Assembly (NCBI RefSeq): GCF_003852525.1
Contig: NZ_QAJL01000001.1
Span: forward strand, 420,983 to 484,982
Length of the DNA stretch: 64,000 bases
Source of the DNA: Pedobacter sp. KBW06
Lineage (GTDB): Bacteria > Bacteroidota > Bacteroidia > Sphingobacteriales > Sphingobacteriaceae
Reading direction: 5' to 3'
Part shown: in pieces, positions 53,822 to 62,086 of the stretch
Layout: every line of letters begins with the position of its first letter
Numbering within the stretch: the first letter of the stretch is position 1
Position numbers and translations under genes: made by a program
The notes under the pieces: model-generated
Told to the model about the DNA's origin: nothing
Seen by the model: only the letters and a program-made list of their open reading frames with translations
Database searches by the model: none

Positions 53822-54157
53822 ATGCCTTACAAAGAACGGGAAATTAATAAAATGTATTATACGATGGGTGAGGTGACCGAAATGTTTGGCGTAAATGCAT
53901 CACAGATCCGCTTTTACGAAAAGGAATTTGACGTTTTGCAACCTAAAAAAAACAAGAAAGGCAACCGCTTATTTACCCCTGAAGACATTGAAAACTTAAA
54001 GATCATTTTCCACCTTGTAGACGATAAGGGCTTTACCCTTAAAGGAGCGAAAGAGCATTTAAAGAACAATACTTCGGAAGTAAAAGAAAACCAAAAGATC
54101 ATCGCTTCACTGGAAAAACTAAAAGATTTCTTACTCAAGCTAAACGAAGAAATATAA
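53822..54157 (+). CDS. MerR-family transcriptional regulator
   Basis: 111 residues. Winged helix-turn-helix with YYTMGEVTEMFGVNASQIRF and YEKEFDVLQPKKNKKGNRLF, then the alpha-helical LVDDKGFTLKGAKEHLKNN and a short dimerisation helix. The usual start is the first M; the M at residue 11 is also possible. No ligand-binding domain and no cysteines, so the signal is not visible. It lies divergent from alaS and before the DNA-uptake pair. Confidence 0.92.
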   Translation: MPYKEREINKMYYTMGEVTEMFGVNASQIRFYEKEFDVLQPKKNKKGNRLFTPEDIENLKIIFHLVDDKGFTLKGAKEHLKNNTSEVKENQKIIASLEKLKDFLLKLNEEI

Positions 54158-54210
54158 ATTATTAGTTAAATAATTTTTTATTAAGAGAAATAATATAGTG
54201 ATTAGGTATC

Positions 54211-56250
54211 ATGATGCCAGCTTCACTCCGATTGCTCTTTCTCCTCATTCTGATGTCCTCAGAAATTCCCCTCTCCGCACAGGAAGGGGAACAGGTAAAA
54301 GACCTGAAAGAAAGCCTTGCAGAAAACGGGAATGAGGAAGAGGAACTTTCAGACTTTGCAGAACAGCTTGATTTTTTCAGGAAACACCCGATAGACCTGA
54401 ACCATACCCATCCGGAGGATTTAAAAAAGCTGATCTGCTTATCTCCGCTTCAAATCAGCAGTTTTTTCAAATACCGCTCGCTGAATGGGAAATTAATAGA
54501 CCTGCTCGAACTCCAGTCCATTCCCGATTTCGATCTGGAAACGATAGAACGGATTTTGCCATTCGTAACCTTAAGTCCTGCCAGTCCCTATGCCAGGCTC
54601 AACCTGAAGAACCTCTGCAAACAGAGCAGCAGCCAGATTATGCTCCGGTATGGCCGGCTTCTGGAACAACAAAAAGGCTTCCGAAACCTGGCCGGAAGCA
54701 GGTACTCCGGAAGTCCGGATAAACTCCTGCTGCGTTATAAATATCAGTATTCAGAGCTCCTCTCCGCCTCACTGCTTTTGAAGAAAGATGCCGGAGAAAG
54801 GCTGTTTAACGGAAAGCCGGCGATAGATTTTATTTCCGGAAATATTGCCCTTTACAAATACCGGCGCATCCTCAAGCTGATCATCGGAGACTATAGCCTG
54901 CAATTCGGACAAGGGCTCTCTCTCTGGTCTGGCTTCTCTTTTGGAAAAGGCCCGGATGTGACCAGTGTAGCGGCTAAAGATGCCGGACTAAAAACCTATA
55001 CCTCCGGTAGTGAAGGCTCATTTTTCAGGGGTATTGCCGGCACGGTTCAACTCTTCGGGAAGCTCTCCTGTAGTCCGTTCTTTTCTTTCAGAAAGCGCGA
55101 TGCCAGCCTGAAAGTCATGCCGGATGGCAGTATTGGGCTCAGTACCATTAACGAAAGCGGCCTTCACCGGACGCAGACAGAAATAAAAAACAGAAACACA
55201 GTCAGCCAGCAGGTCTATGGCCTGGTCCTGCAATATTCCGGCGAGCAGTTCAGTGCAGGTTTTCTGGGATATCGATCCGCTTACAGCCATGCATTCACCA
55301 ATGCCGGCCCGACTTACAAAAAGTATCATTTTTCGGGAAATACGCTCAGTAATCTTGGTTTTCATTACAATTACACCTTCCGGAACGTCTATTTTTACGG
55401 GGAGGTATCCCGGAGTGTTCCCGGAGGAAATGCGATCCTGCAGGGAGCGATGGCCAGTATCTCTCCTCGTTTATCTGCGGTATTTGTCTATAGAAATTAC
55501 GACAAAGATCACCACAATTTCTTTGGCCAGGCGATCGGCGAAGCCTCTGAAACGGCCAACGAGAAAGGGGCCTATCTCGGATTAAATTTCAGTCCGCATT
55601 CCCATTGGAAACTCTCGGTTTACTTCGATTACTTTAAGTTCCCCTGGTTAAAATACCGGGTAGATTCTGCCTCCTCCGGATTTGAGGTACTGGCTCAGCT
55701 GAGGTATACGCCGACTAAAAAACTCCAGGTTACTGCCCGTTTTAAAACGGAGCACAAACAGCAGAACCCAGATGCAGGAAGTATTGCCACTACCCTTGTC
55801 CCCCTGTTAAAAACAAATTACAGATTGGAATGCAACTGGCAATTTCACAGAAAATTCAAATCCAGGCAACGCATAGAACTTGTTCAATATCAGAAGGGTG
55901 AAAAAAATGCAGAGCTGGGTTACCTGGTATATCAGGACCTTGATTATTCTCCTTTATCTTCAAAATTATCCGGTAATGTCAGACTGGCTTATTTTAACAC
56001 CCCTTCTTACCAGTCCAGAATCTATGCTTATGAAGATGATGTATTGTCCGGTTCCGGTTCGGGTGGTTATTATGGGAAGGGCATCAGGAGCTATCTGAAT
56101 TTTCGTTACCGTTTGCTCAGGTCACTGGACCTTTGGGGAAGGTATGCCTTCTATTTTTACCCTGATAAAACGGTGATTGGTTCTGGTCTGGACGAGATCA
56201 GGGGAACTCAGAAATCCGACCTGAAATTCCTGGTCCGCTATCAGTTTTAA
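54211..56250 (+). CDS. ComEA-type helix-hairpin-helix protein with outer-membrane beta-barrel
   Basis: 679 residues, signal peptide (about 1-24). The first part has an acidic linker then a ComEA-like helix-hairpin-helix pair about 55-115 (FRKHPIDLNHTHPEDLKKLI, LLELQSIPDFDLETIERI). The rest is a barrel-like series of aromatic beta strands (IMLRYGRLLEQQKGF, GDYSLQFGQGLSLWSG) to a terminal LVRYQF. It appears to couple DNA binding at the periplasmic face with an outer-membrane pore, a design I know from Bacteroidota genomes but not from proven function. The stop is directly followed by the comEC start. Confidence 0.85.
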   Translation: MMPASLRLLFLLILMSSEIPLSAQEGEQVKDLKESLAENGNEEEELSDFAEQLDFFRKHPIDLNHTHPEDLKKLICLSPLQISSFFKYRSLNGKLIDLLELQSIPDFDLETIERILPFVTLSPASPYARLNLKNLCKQSSSQIMLRYGRLLEQQKGFRNLAGSRYSGSPDKLLLRYKYQYSELLSASLLLKKDAGERLFNGKPAIDFISGNIALYKYRRILKLIIGDYSLQFGQGLSLWSGFSFGKGPDVTSVAAKDAGLKTYTSGSEGSFFRGIAGTVQLFGKLSCSPFFSFRKRDASLKVMPDGSIGLSTINESGLHRTQTEIKNRNTVSQQVYGLVLQYSGEQFSAGFLGYRSAYSHAFTNAGPTYKKYHFSGNTLSNLGFHYNYTFRNVYFYGEVSRSVPGGNAILQGAMASISPRLSAVFVYRNYDKDHHNFFGQAIGEASETANEKGAYLGLNFSPHSHWKLSVYFDYFKFPWLKYRVDSASSGFEVLAQLRYTPTKKLQVTARFKTEHKQQNPDAGSIATTLVPLLKTNYRLECNWQFHRKFKSRQRIELVQYQKGEKNAELGYLVYQDLDYSPLSSKLSGNVRLAYFNTPSYQSRIYAYEDDVLSGSGSGGYYGKGIRSYLNFRYRLLRSLDLWGRYAFYFYPDKTVIGSGLDEIRGTQKSDLKFLVRYQF

Positions 56251-58062
56251 GTGATGGGGACCCGGAACCGAAACGCCTTAACTTTTTTGAGTCTGCTGAT
56301 CCCATATGCGGCCGGGATCATCTTTTTCTATAAGGATCAGCTCATCCTGAGCAGCACCGTTTTAATCTCCCTCAACCTCAGTTTATTGCTCGTCCTGCTG
56401 GTTATAAATAGCTGTTACCAGGAATTCAAAGCTGATCATTTCAAGACTTTTACCGGATTTATTTTCCAATTGCTCCTTTTCTTTTTTGGCGGACTCTCCT
56501 GTATTAGCCATCGCCAGCCGCTAAGGCCGGATTATTTCACAAAAATCCCTTCGGGGTATCTGAAGCTGAGGATCAATGATGAACCTCAATATAAAGCAGG
56601 ACTGCTGAGGTTTAAAGCCAGTGTATTGCTGGCCTACCAGGTCAGGGAGGCCGCAAACTTGCAAGGGGCATACCTCCTTTCTACCCCTGTTTCAGGAAGC
56701 CTCATGGTTGCGATAAAAATGCCTCCTGTAGCTGCATTGAAACTGGGTTACGGGGATGAACTGATCATTCCTTCGCGGTTTTCGGAAATCAGGCCCCCGG
56801 ACCAACCCTCAGAATTTGATTTTAAGTCCTGGCTTGCTACACAAAACATCTATCAGCAAACTTTCCTGAAAGCACATCAATATTTAAAAACAAAAGGAAA
56901 TACCGGCAACCCGGTTCTGGGATTCGCTTTAGCGCTCAGGAAGGAACAGGTAAAACGGTATGCCAGCCTGATCAACAATAAAGAGGCCATCAGCCTGGCC
57001 TGCACATTAATTCTGGGCGACCGTGCAGATCTGAGCAAAGAAACCCTCGACATTTATTCCAAAACCGGCACCATTCATGCATTGTCCGTTTCCGGCATGC
57101 ATGTGGGCTTGATTTATATGGTGCTGAATGCTTTGCTGGCTTTCCTGAACCGGTTCAAAAAAAGGGAACTGCTGAAGCTGATTTTCATCCTTCCGGCCCT
57201 TTGGTTTTATGCGCTCTTAACGGGCCTCTCCCCTTCCGTACTTCGGTCGGTGCTTATGCTTTCGGTATTTCTGGTTGCCAAATCATCTTCCAGAACGGCA
57301 AACAGCTATAATATTATTGCTTTCAGCGCTTTTTTCATCCTTGTTTACCATCCATTTCTCCTTTGGGATGTCGGTTTTCAGCTTTCTTTTTTAGCCGTTA
57401 CCGGTTTAATTTATCTGCAGCCTAAAATTCAGCACTGCTGGTATATCAAAAACAAATGGCTTCACAAGTTATGGGGACTGATGGCCATGTCTCTTGCCGC
57501 CCAGCTGTTTACCTTTCCCGCTTCGGTTTATTATTTTCATCAGTTTCCCCTATATTTTCTGCTCAGCAATCTTTTCATTATGGTTCCCATGGCATTGCTG
57601 ATGTATCTCGGGATCCTCCTGCTCGTTCCCGGCTTTGGTTTCCTGGCCCCGCTTGTTGAATGGCTGATCAGTTTTACGAATCTGGGCCTTCAGTGGATTG
57701 CAAACCTTCCGTTCTCCAGTCTATCAGGCATCTGGATCAGCAAAATGGAATTGATATGGTTATGTTCCGCGTTAATTTTTCTGATCATCGCATGGGTTCA
57801 TCTCCAAAAAAGCGCATTGCTTGCCGGGATGGCATCATTGCTGATTTTACAAAGCTGCCTTAGTTATGATCAGTTGAGGGCATACCATCAACGAAAAATC
57901 ATCAGGTTCAGGATCCCCAAACAGAAGGCAACGGCTTACCTGTTTTCAAATCACGCAACGGTCTGTACCACGCTAAAACAGGGCGACAAAGCCTTTGTAT
58001 ATTTCATACAGCCAGCCCTGGATCAACATCAGATAAAGTTCGTAAAACTGATCCCTCCATGA
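56251..58062 (+). CDS. comEC: ComEC/Rec2-family DNA-uptake channel, without metallo-beta-lactamase domain
   Basis: 603 residues; the ATG at 56254 follows a GTG at 56251 directly, either may start. An N-terminal DUF4131-like domain is followed by the competence domain with LILGDRADLSKETLDIY, KTGTIHALSVSGMHVGLIYM and PSVLRSVLMLSVFLVAKSS. The usual C-terminal metallo-beta-lactamase domain is absent; the protein ends with a short beta tail. It would move single-stranded DNA across the inner membrane. Confidence 0.92.
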   Translation: MMGTRNRNALTFLSLLIPYAAGIIFFYKDQLILSSTVLISLNLSLLLVLLVINSCYQEFKADHFKTFTGFIFQLLLFFFGGLSCISHRQPLRPDYFTKIPSGYLKLRINDEPQYKAGLLRFKASVLLAYQVREAANLQGAYLLSTPVSGSLMVAIKMPPVAALKLGYGDELIIPSRFSEIRPPDQPSEFDFKSWLATQNIYQQTFLKAHQYLKTKGNTGNPVLGFALALRKEQVKRYASLINNKEAISLACTLILGDRADLSKETLDIYSKTGTIHALSVSGMHVGLIYMVLNALLAFLNRFKKRELLKLIFILPALWFYALLTGLSPSVLRSVLMLSVFLVAKSSSRTANSYNIIAFSAFFILVYHPFLLWDVGFQLSFLAVTGLIYLQPKIQHCWYIKNKWLHKLWGLMAMSLAAQLFTFPASVYYFHQFPLYFLLSNLFIMVPMALLMYLGILLLVPGFGFLAPLVEWLISFTNLGLQWIANLPFSSLSGIWISKMELIWLCSALIFLIIAWVHLQKSALLAGMASLLILQSCLSYDQLRAYHQRKIIRFRIPKQKATAYLFSNHATVCTTLKQGDKAFVYFIQPALDQHQIKFVKLIPP

Positions 58063-58168
58063 TCTTCATTTCCTGTAAAAAGCATGAGCCAGACCATGGG
58101 TTTTTACAGGTTCAAAATCAACATCCGGACAGGCTGGAAACCAGGAGCTGATCGCTTCCCGAAAAGCC

Positions 58169-58289
58169 CGTTTTTACGCCGGTTTTCAGTCGCTGCTTAC
58201 CCGCCTTTAACACGCTTCTGACCGAGTTAGCACCGAGTATAGACCGAGCTTAGACCTAGGTTAGACCTAGCTCAGGTAAAACGAGGTAT
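58169..58289. repeat. 11-bp-phased repeat array A
   Basis: From 58169 the sequence can be read in consecutive 11-base units that keep the same phase: units beginning CG (for example CGCTGCTTACC, CGCTTCTGACC) pass into units such as GAGTATAGACC, GAGCTTAGACC and TAGGTTAGACC. About 10 units fit. No open frame and no promoter box lie in it. Confidence 0.8.
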
Positions 58290-58397
58290 TTACATGACCA
58301 AAAGCAAAGATTTCAAAGCCTTATTCCTGATCTGGCTTTACCTAAAAATCCATCCGGTTTTGTGGTATTCCTATAGGGGCTTTACATCCGCCGTATT

Positions 58398-58573
58398 CGC
58401 TCTATATACGCTCCGTGTACGCTAGTAGGTTGGAAGGTAGTTGGCAGGTAGTTAAGAGGTGGTTGAGAGGTAGTTGCATGGTTGTTTTAACCTTTCAATA
58501 ACCTTCCAACTACCTCCCAACTACCTGCCAACCTAAGAGCGTATAAAGCGTGTGTATAGAGCGTATAAAGATA
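58398..58573. repeat. 11-bp-phased repeat array B with large dyad symmetry
   Basis: Sixteen 11-base units in one phase, from CGCTCTATATA to GTATAAAGATA. Inner arms 58426-58453 and 58508-58535 are inverted repeats matching at 26 of 28 positions, made of GGTAGTTGG-type units on the left and CCAACTACC-type units on the right. Outer arms share TATACGCTC words in inverted form. The 110 bases between arrays A and B (58290-58397) are less regular. With array A this takes up most of the 660-base gene-free region 58063-58723. Confidence 0.85.
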
Positions 58574-58679
58574 CTTATTCGTCTTTAACCTTACAAAAAA
58601 ACAAGCGTAAACCAGATTTATGCTGACAATGATAATACGAAGAAAATATAATCCCTTTCCCCTAACACCGTTGATTTAG

Positions 58680-58704
58680 TTTATTTACTTTTGGTGTAAA
58701 TAAA
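58680..58704 (+). promoter_or_regulatory. Promoter with perfect 9-bp inverted repeat before the enoyl-CoA hydratase
   Basis: TTTATTTAC (58680-58688) and GTAAATAAA (58696-58704) form a perfect inverted repeat with a seven-base spacer. The -7 box TACTTTTG (58686-58693) lies in it. A repressor bound here would block RNA polymerase. The start codon follows 20 bases later. Confidence 0.55.
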
Positions 58705-58723
58705 TATTTATTCCCGAACGATC

Positions 58724-59503
58724 ATGACAGCGCCTTTAGTTTTATATACAGTTGAGCAACGCATTGCGACCATCTCCATTAACCGTCCGGAAAAGCGCAA
58801 TGCTTTAAATCCGGAGCTGGTGAGCCTGTTAACAGAAACCCTGATACGTGCTTCCGAAGATGATGAAGTTAAGGTGATTGTGCTCAGGGCCAATGGCAGC
58901 ACCTTCAGTGCAGGAGCCGATCTGGCTTATCTTCAGCAGTTACAGCAAAACAGCTATGAGGAAAACCTCGCAGATTCAGAAAACCTGAAACGCTTGTTTA
59001 CCACCATTTACTATTTACCTAAGCTCGTTATTGCCCAGGTAGAGGGACATGCAATTGCCGGGGGATGTGGATTGGCTACCGTATGTGACATTACCTTCTC
59101 TGTTCCGGAGGCAAGTTTTGGATATACAGAGGTGAAACTCGGTTTTGTGCCTGCGATTGTATCCTGTTTTCTGCTCAGAAAAACTTCAGAAACCATTGCC
59201 AAAAGAATCCTCTACACTGGCGAATTGTTCTCTGCACAACAGGCTTTGGACTATGGTCTGATTACTTTTGTAACAAACAAGGAGGATATTCATCTTAAAG
59301 TAAAAGAATTTGCATTAAGTTTGTGTACTGAAGCCTCTGCAAATTCGTTAATGGTAACCAAACAGCTGATTGGGCAAACCACAAACCCTGAATTGGAAAA
59401 CAGCCTTTCACTTGCTGTACAGATCAATGCAAGGGTTAGAGAAAGTGAAGATTTCAAAAAAGGTGTTGCTGCCTTTATCAGCAAAGAGAAAATTAATTGG
59501 TAA
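58724..59503 (+). CDS. Enoyl-CoA hydratase/isomerase family protein
   Basis: 259 residues, a usual length. Crotonase-fold features: RPEKRNALNPELVSLL, the oxyanion-hole glycines in FSAGADLAYL and EGHAIAGGCGLATVCD, and the catalytic glutamate region ASFGYTEVKLGFVPAIVS. It hydrates enoyl-CoA in fatty-acid or amino-acid breakdown; the exact substrate is not readable. No other beta-oxidation gene is adjacent. Confidence 0.93.
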   Translation: MTAPLVLYTVEQRIATISINRPEKRNALNPELVSLLTETLIRASEDDEVKVIVLRANGSTFSAGADLAYLQQLQQNSYEENLADSENLKRLFTTIYYLPKLVIAQVEGHAIAGGCGLATVCDITFSVPEASFGYTEVKLGFVPAIVSCFLLRKTSETIAKRILYTGELFSAQQALDYGLITFVTNKEDIHLKVKEFALSLCTEASANSLMVTKQLIGQTTNPELENSLSLAVQINARVRESEDFKKGVAAFISKEKINW

Positions 59504-59529
59504 GTTTAAATAAACAAAAAAACTATTAT

Positions 59530-60207
59530 ATGTTAACATCTATCAAAACCGGCGTTATAGCTGCAATCTTAGTGAGCACAGCCGTCTTCGCTCAAGCTCA
59601 AAAGAAAATTACTGAAGGAACTGTAACCATGGGAATCAGCTATGCACTGACTCCTGAGCAGGAACCAATGGCAGCCATGTTACCTACTGAAACCAAAGTT
59701 AAATTCAACGGCAACATGTCGAGATTTGAACTGCAGCAGGGTCCGGCTACCATTACTGTGATTTCTGATAACATCGCATTGAATTCACTGGTATTAATCG
59801 ACGTTCCGGTAGCGCAAATGCAAATTGCAGTAAAAGGAACCAAAGAAGATTACGAAAAAGAAAAAGCCAATGATCCTAAGTTCAGTGACTTCAAAGCAAC
59901 AGGGGAAAAACAAACCATTTTAACCTACAGCGCAGAAAAATACACTTACAAAGATGACAAAGGTGCTACTTATGAATTGTGGGCAACCAATGACATCGAA
60001 CTTCCTGCAGGATTAATGGGACAGGAATTTAAAGACGTTAAAGGTACACCAATCAAATTCACCAGGTTCAACCGCGGTGTAAAATCTACAGCGACTATAA
60101 AAGCTTTCACAGCAGAGAAAGCAGGTCCGTTTACCCTGGATGTTCCTAAAGGATATGAACTTAAAACGATGGAAGAAGTAATGCAAATGCAAGGTGGAGG
60201 TCAATAA
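59530..60207 (+). CDS. Secreted protein of unknown function (DUF4412-like)
   Basis: 225 residues from the ATG at 59530 (MLTSIKTGVIAAILVSTAVFA, a signal peptide); the upstream TTG would overlap the hydratase stop. The mature beta-rich part (ITEGTVTMGISYAL, SRFELQQGPATITVI, KFTRFNRGVKSTATIKAFT) resembles the DUF4412/GLPGLI-type Bacteroidota proteins. It carries an M-rich tail (MEEVMQMQGGGQ). Function unknown. Followed 11 bases later by the sulfatase gene. Confidence 0.75.
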   Translation: MLTSIKTGVIAAILVSTAVFAQAQKKITEGTVTMGISYALTPEQEPMAAMLPTETKVKFNGNMSRFELQQGPATITVISDNIALNSLVLIDVPVAQMQIAVKGTKEDYEKEKANDPKFSDFKATGEKQTILTYSAEKYTYKDDKGATYELWATNDIELPAGLMGQEFKDVKGTPIKFTRFNRGVKSTATIKAFTAEKAGPFTLDVPKGYELKTMEEVMQMQGGGQ

Positions 60208-60218
60208 CATCCGCTAAA

Positions 60219-62084
60219 ATGTTCAAAAGCCTTATCTTTTTTATTAGATTCTACATTTTCTGGTTGTTATTTTTCTTTCTCGACCGGCTGATGTTCCTTC
60301 TTATTTACCATAAAAAGCTTGCCATGGTTCCCCTGTCGGAGACCATGGCAACTTTCTATCATGCCATTTCATTAGACCTTTCCATGGCGGCCTATTTGGC
60401 CATTGTACCCCTTCTGGGCTATATTTACTGGTTTTTAAGTGGCAGGAAAGTCGTGGAGCTCAAATGGATTACTCCCTATAACATTGTCCTGATTGTGCTG
60501 TTCAGCATCATCTCGGTCGTTAATTTCAATATTTACAGAGAATGGGGAAGTAAGGTCAATGCCAAGGCTATAGGTTTTGCCATTTCAACACCTACAGAAG
60601 CCATGGCTTCCAGTGCTTCCTCTCCTATCGGGTTATCGCTCGCTTTACTGGTGTTACTCATCGCCCTGAGCATTTTTATGCAGCGATGGATCGTATCCCG
60701 AAAACTAAACTTCGGCAGCAATCCGGTCTGGTTACGGACCCTGGTTTCCGTTCTGCTGGTTGCCCTGACATTTCTCCTGATCCGCGGGGGCCTCAGAGGC
60801 TCTCCGATTACGCAGAGTATGGCTTACTTTTCGAAAGAACAACTGCTCAATCAGGCCGCAGTAAATACCGAGTGGAACCTCCTCAGGAGCTCGCTTTCTG
60901 AAAGAATGGCCAGAACAAACCCATACGTTTATTTTGACCCCAAAACGGCAGATCAGCTCGTTAAGGAACTGTATACTCCCGAAAAAGACAGTACTGTTCA
61001 GGTTCTTAAAACCAGCAAACCCAATGTCGTCCTGGTGATCATCGAAAGCTTTACCGCCGACCTGACCCAAACGCTGGGAAATGAAACGGGAATTACCCCC
61101 CACTTCGACACCCTGATGCACAAGGGAATATTGTTCGATCACCTGTATGCATCCGGAAACAGAACCGACAAAGGCATTATTGCCTCTTTAGCGGGTTTCC
61201 CTACCCTGGCCTCGGGCAGTGTGGTGAAATGGCCGGAGAAGATGCAGAAATTACCTGCCATCTCCCAGTCGCTTTACAAAAACGGCTACCAAACCTCTTT
61301 CTATTATGGAGGAGAATCCGAATTCGACAATTACAAAGCTTTTATCCTCAGTCATGATTACCAGAGGTTAATTGATAAAAATAATTTCAAAGGAAATGAA
61401 TTGCAGTCTACCTGGGGGAAATATGATGAAACCGTCTTTGCCAGACAGCTGAAGGACATGAATTCAGAAAAACAACCTTTCTTTTCTACCCTGCTGACCC
61501 TGACCAATCATGAACCTTACAGCCTTCCGGGGAAACCAAAATTCGGGAATTCTGACAATGTCGCTAAATTTAAAAGCACCGCACATTACACGGATTCCTG
61601 CATCAATGCTTACCTGAACAATGCCAAAAAAGAAAGCTGGTACCCCAATACCCTGTTTATCTTTGTAGCAGACCATGGCCATGTACTTCCAAAACAGGCG
61701 CATGAGATTTACAGCCCTGAGCGTTATCACATCCCGCTTCTTTTTTATGGAGACGTGATCAAAGATGAATTTAAAGGACGTAAGTTTAGCAATGTAGGTT
61801 CACAGATAGACATTGCCGCCACCCTGCTGGCACAATTAAAAATCCCTTCAAAGGAATTTGTCTGGAGTAAAAACCTGCTTAACCCATATACCAAACCTTT
61901 CGCTTATTTTACCTGGGACAATGGAATGGGCTTTATCGATAACCAGCAATGTGTTACCTTTGATAACGTAGGTAAAATGATCCTGGACAACAGCAATCCT
62001 AAAGACAAGGTCAAAACAACTCAGGTACTTGACCATGCCAAAGCATACCTTCAAAAAGTATATCAGCAATTTATAGAATTATAA
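60219..62084 (+). CDS. LtaS-family alkaline-phosphatase-fold transferase/sulfatase
   Basis: 621 residues with about five membrane helices in the first 200, then a catalytic domain: metal site NVVLVIIESFTAD, the nucleophile threonine in SGNRTDKGIIA, HTDSCINAYL and the metal site FVADHGHVLP. It transfers or hydrolyses a phospho- or sulfo-group at the outer face of the inner membrane. In Gram-negative bacteria these enzymes often modify lipid or glycan head groups. The substrate is unknown. Confidence 0.93.
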   Translation: MFKSLIFFIRFYIFWLLFFFLDRLMFLLIYHKKLAMVPLSETMATFYHAISLDLSMAAYLAIVPLLGYIYWFLSGRKVVELKWITPYNIVLIVLFSIISVVNFNIYREWGSKVNAKAIGFAISTPTEAMASSASSPIGLSLALLVLLIALSIFMQRWIVSRKLNFGSNPVWLRTLVSVLLVALTFLLIRGGLRGSPITQSMAYFSKEQLLNQAAVNTEWNLLRSSLSERMARTNPYVYFDPKTADQLVKELYTPEKDSTVQVLKTSKPNVVLVIIESFTADLTQTLGNETGITPHFDTLMHKGILFDHLYASGNRTDKGIIASLAGFPTLASGSVVKWPEKMQKLPAISQSLYKNGYQTSFYYGGESEFDNYKAFILSHDYQRLIDKNNFKGNELQSTWGKYDETVFARQLKDMNSEKQPFFSTLLTLTNHEPYSLPGKPKFGNSDNVAKFKSTAHYTDSCINAYLNNAKKESWYPNTLFIFVADHGHVLPKQAHEIYSPERYHIPLLFYGDVIKDEFKGRKFSNVGSQIDIAATLLAQLKIPSKEFVWSKNLLNPYTKPFAYFTWDNGMGFIDNQQCVTFDNVGKMILDNSNPKDKVKTTQVLDHAKAYLQKVYQQFIEL

Positions 62085-62086
62085 AA

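Noticed and set aside
58169..58573. CRISPR array
   Set aside because: The units are 11 bases, directly adjacent and changing; there are no constant repeats with spacers and no cas genes.
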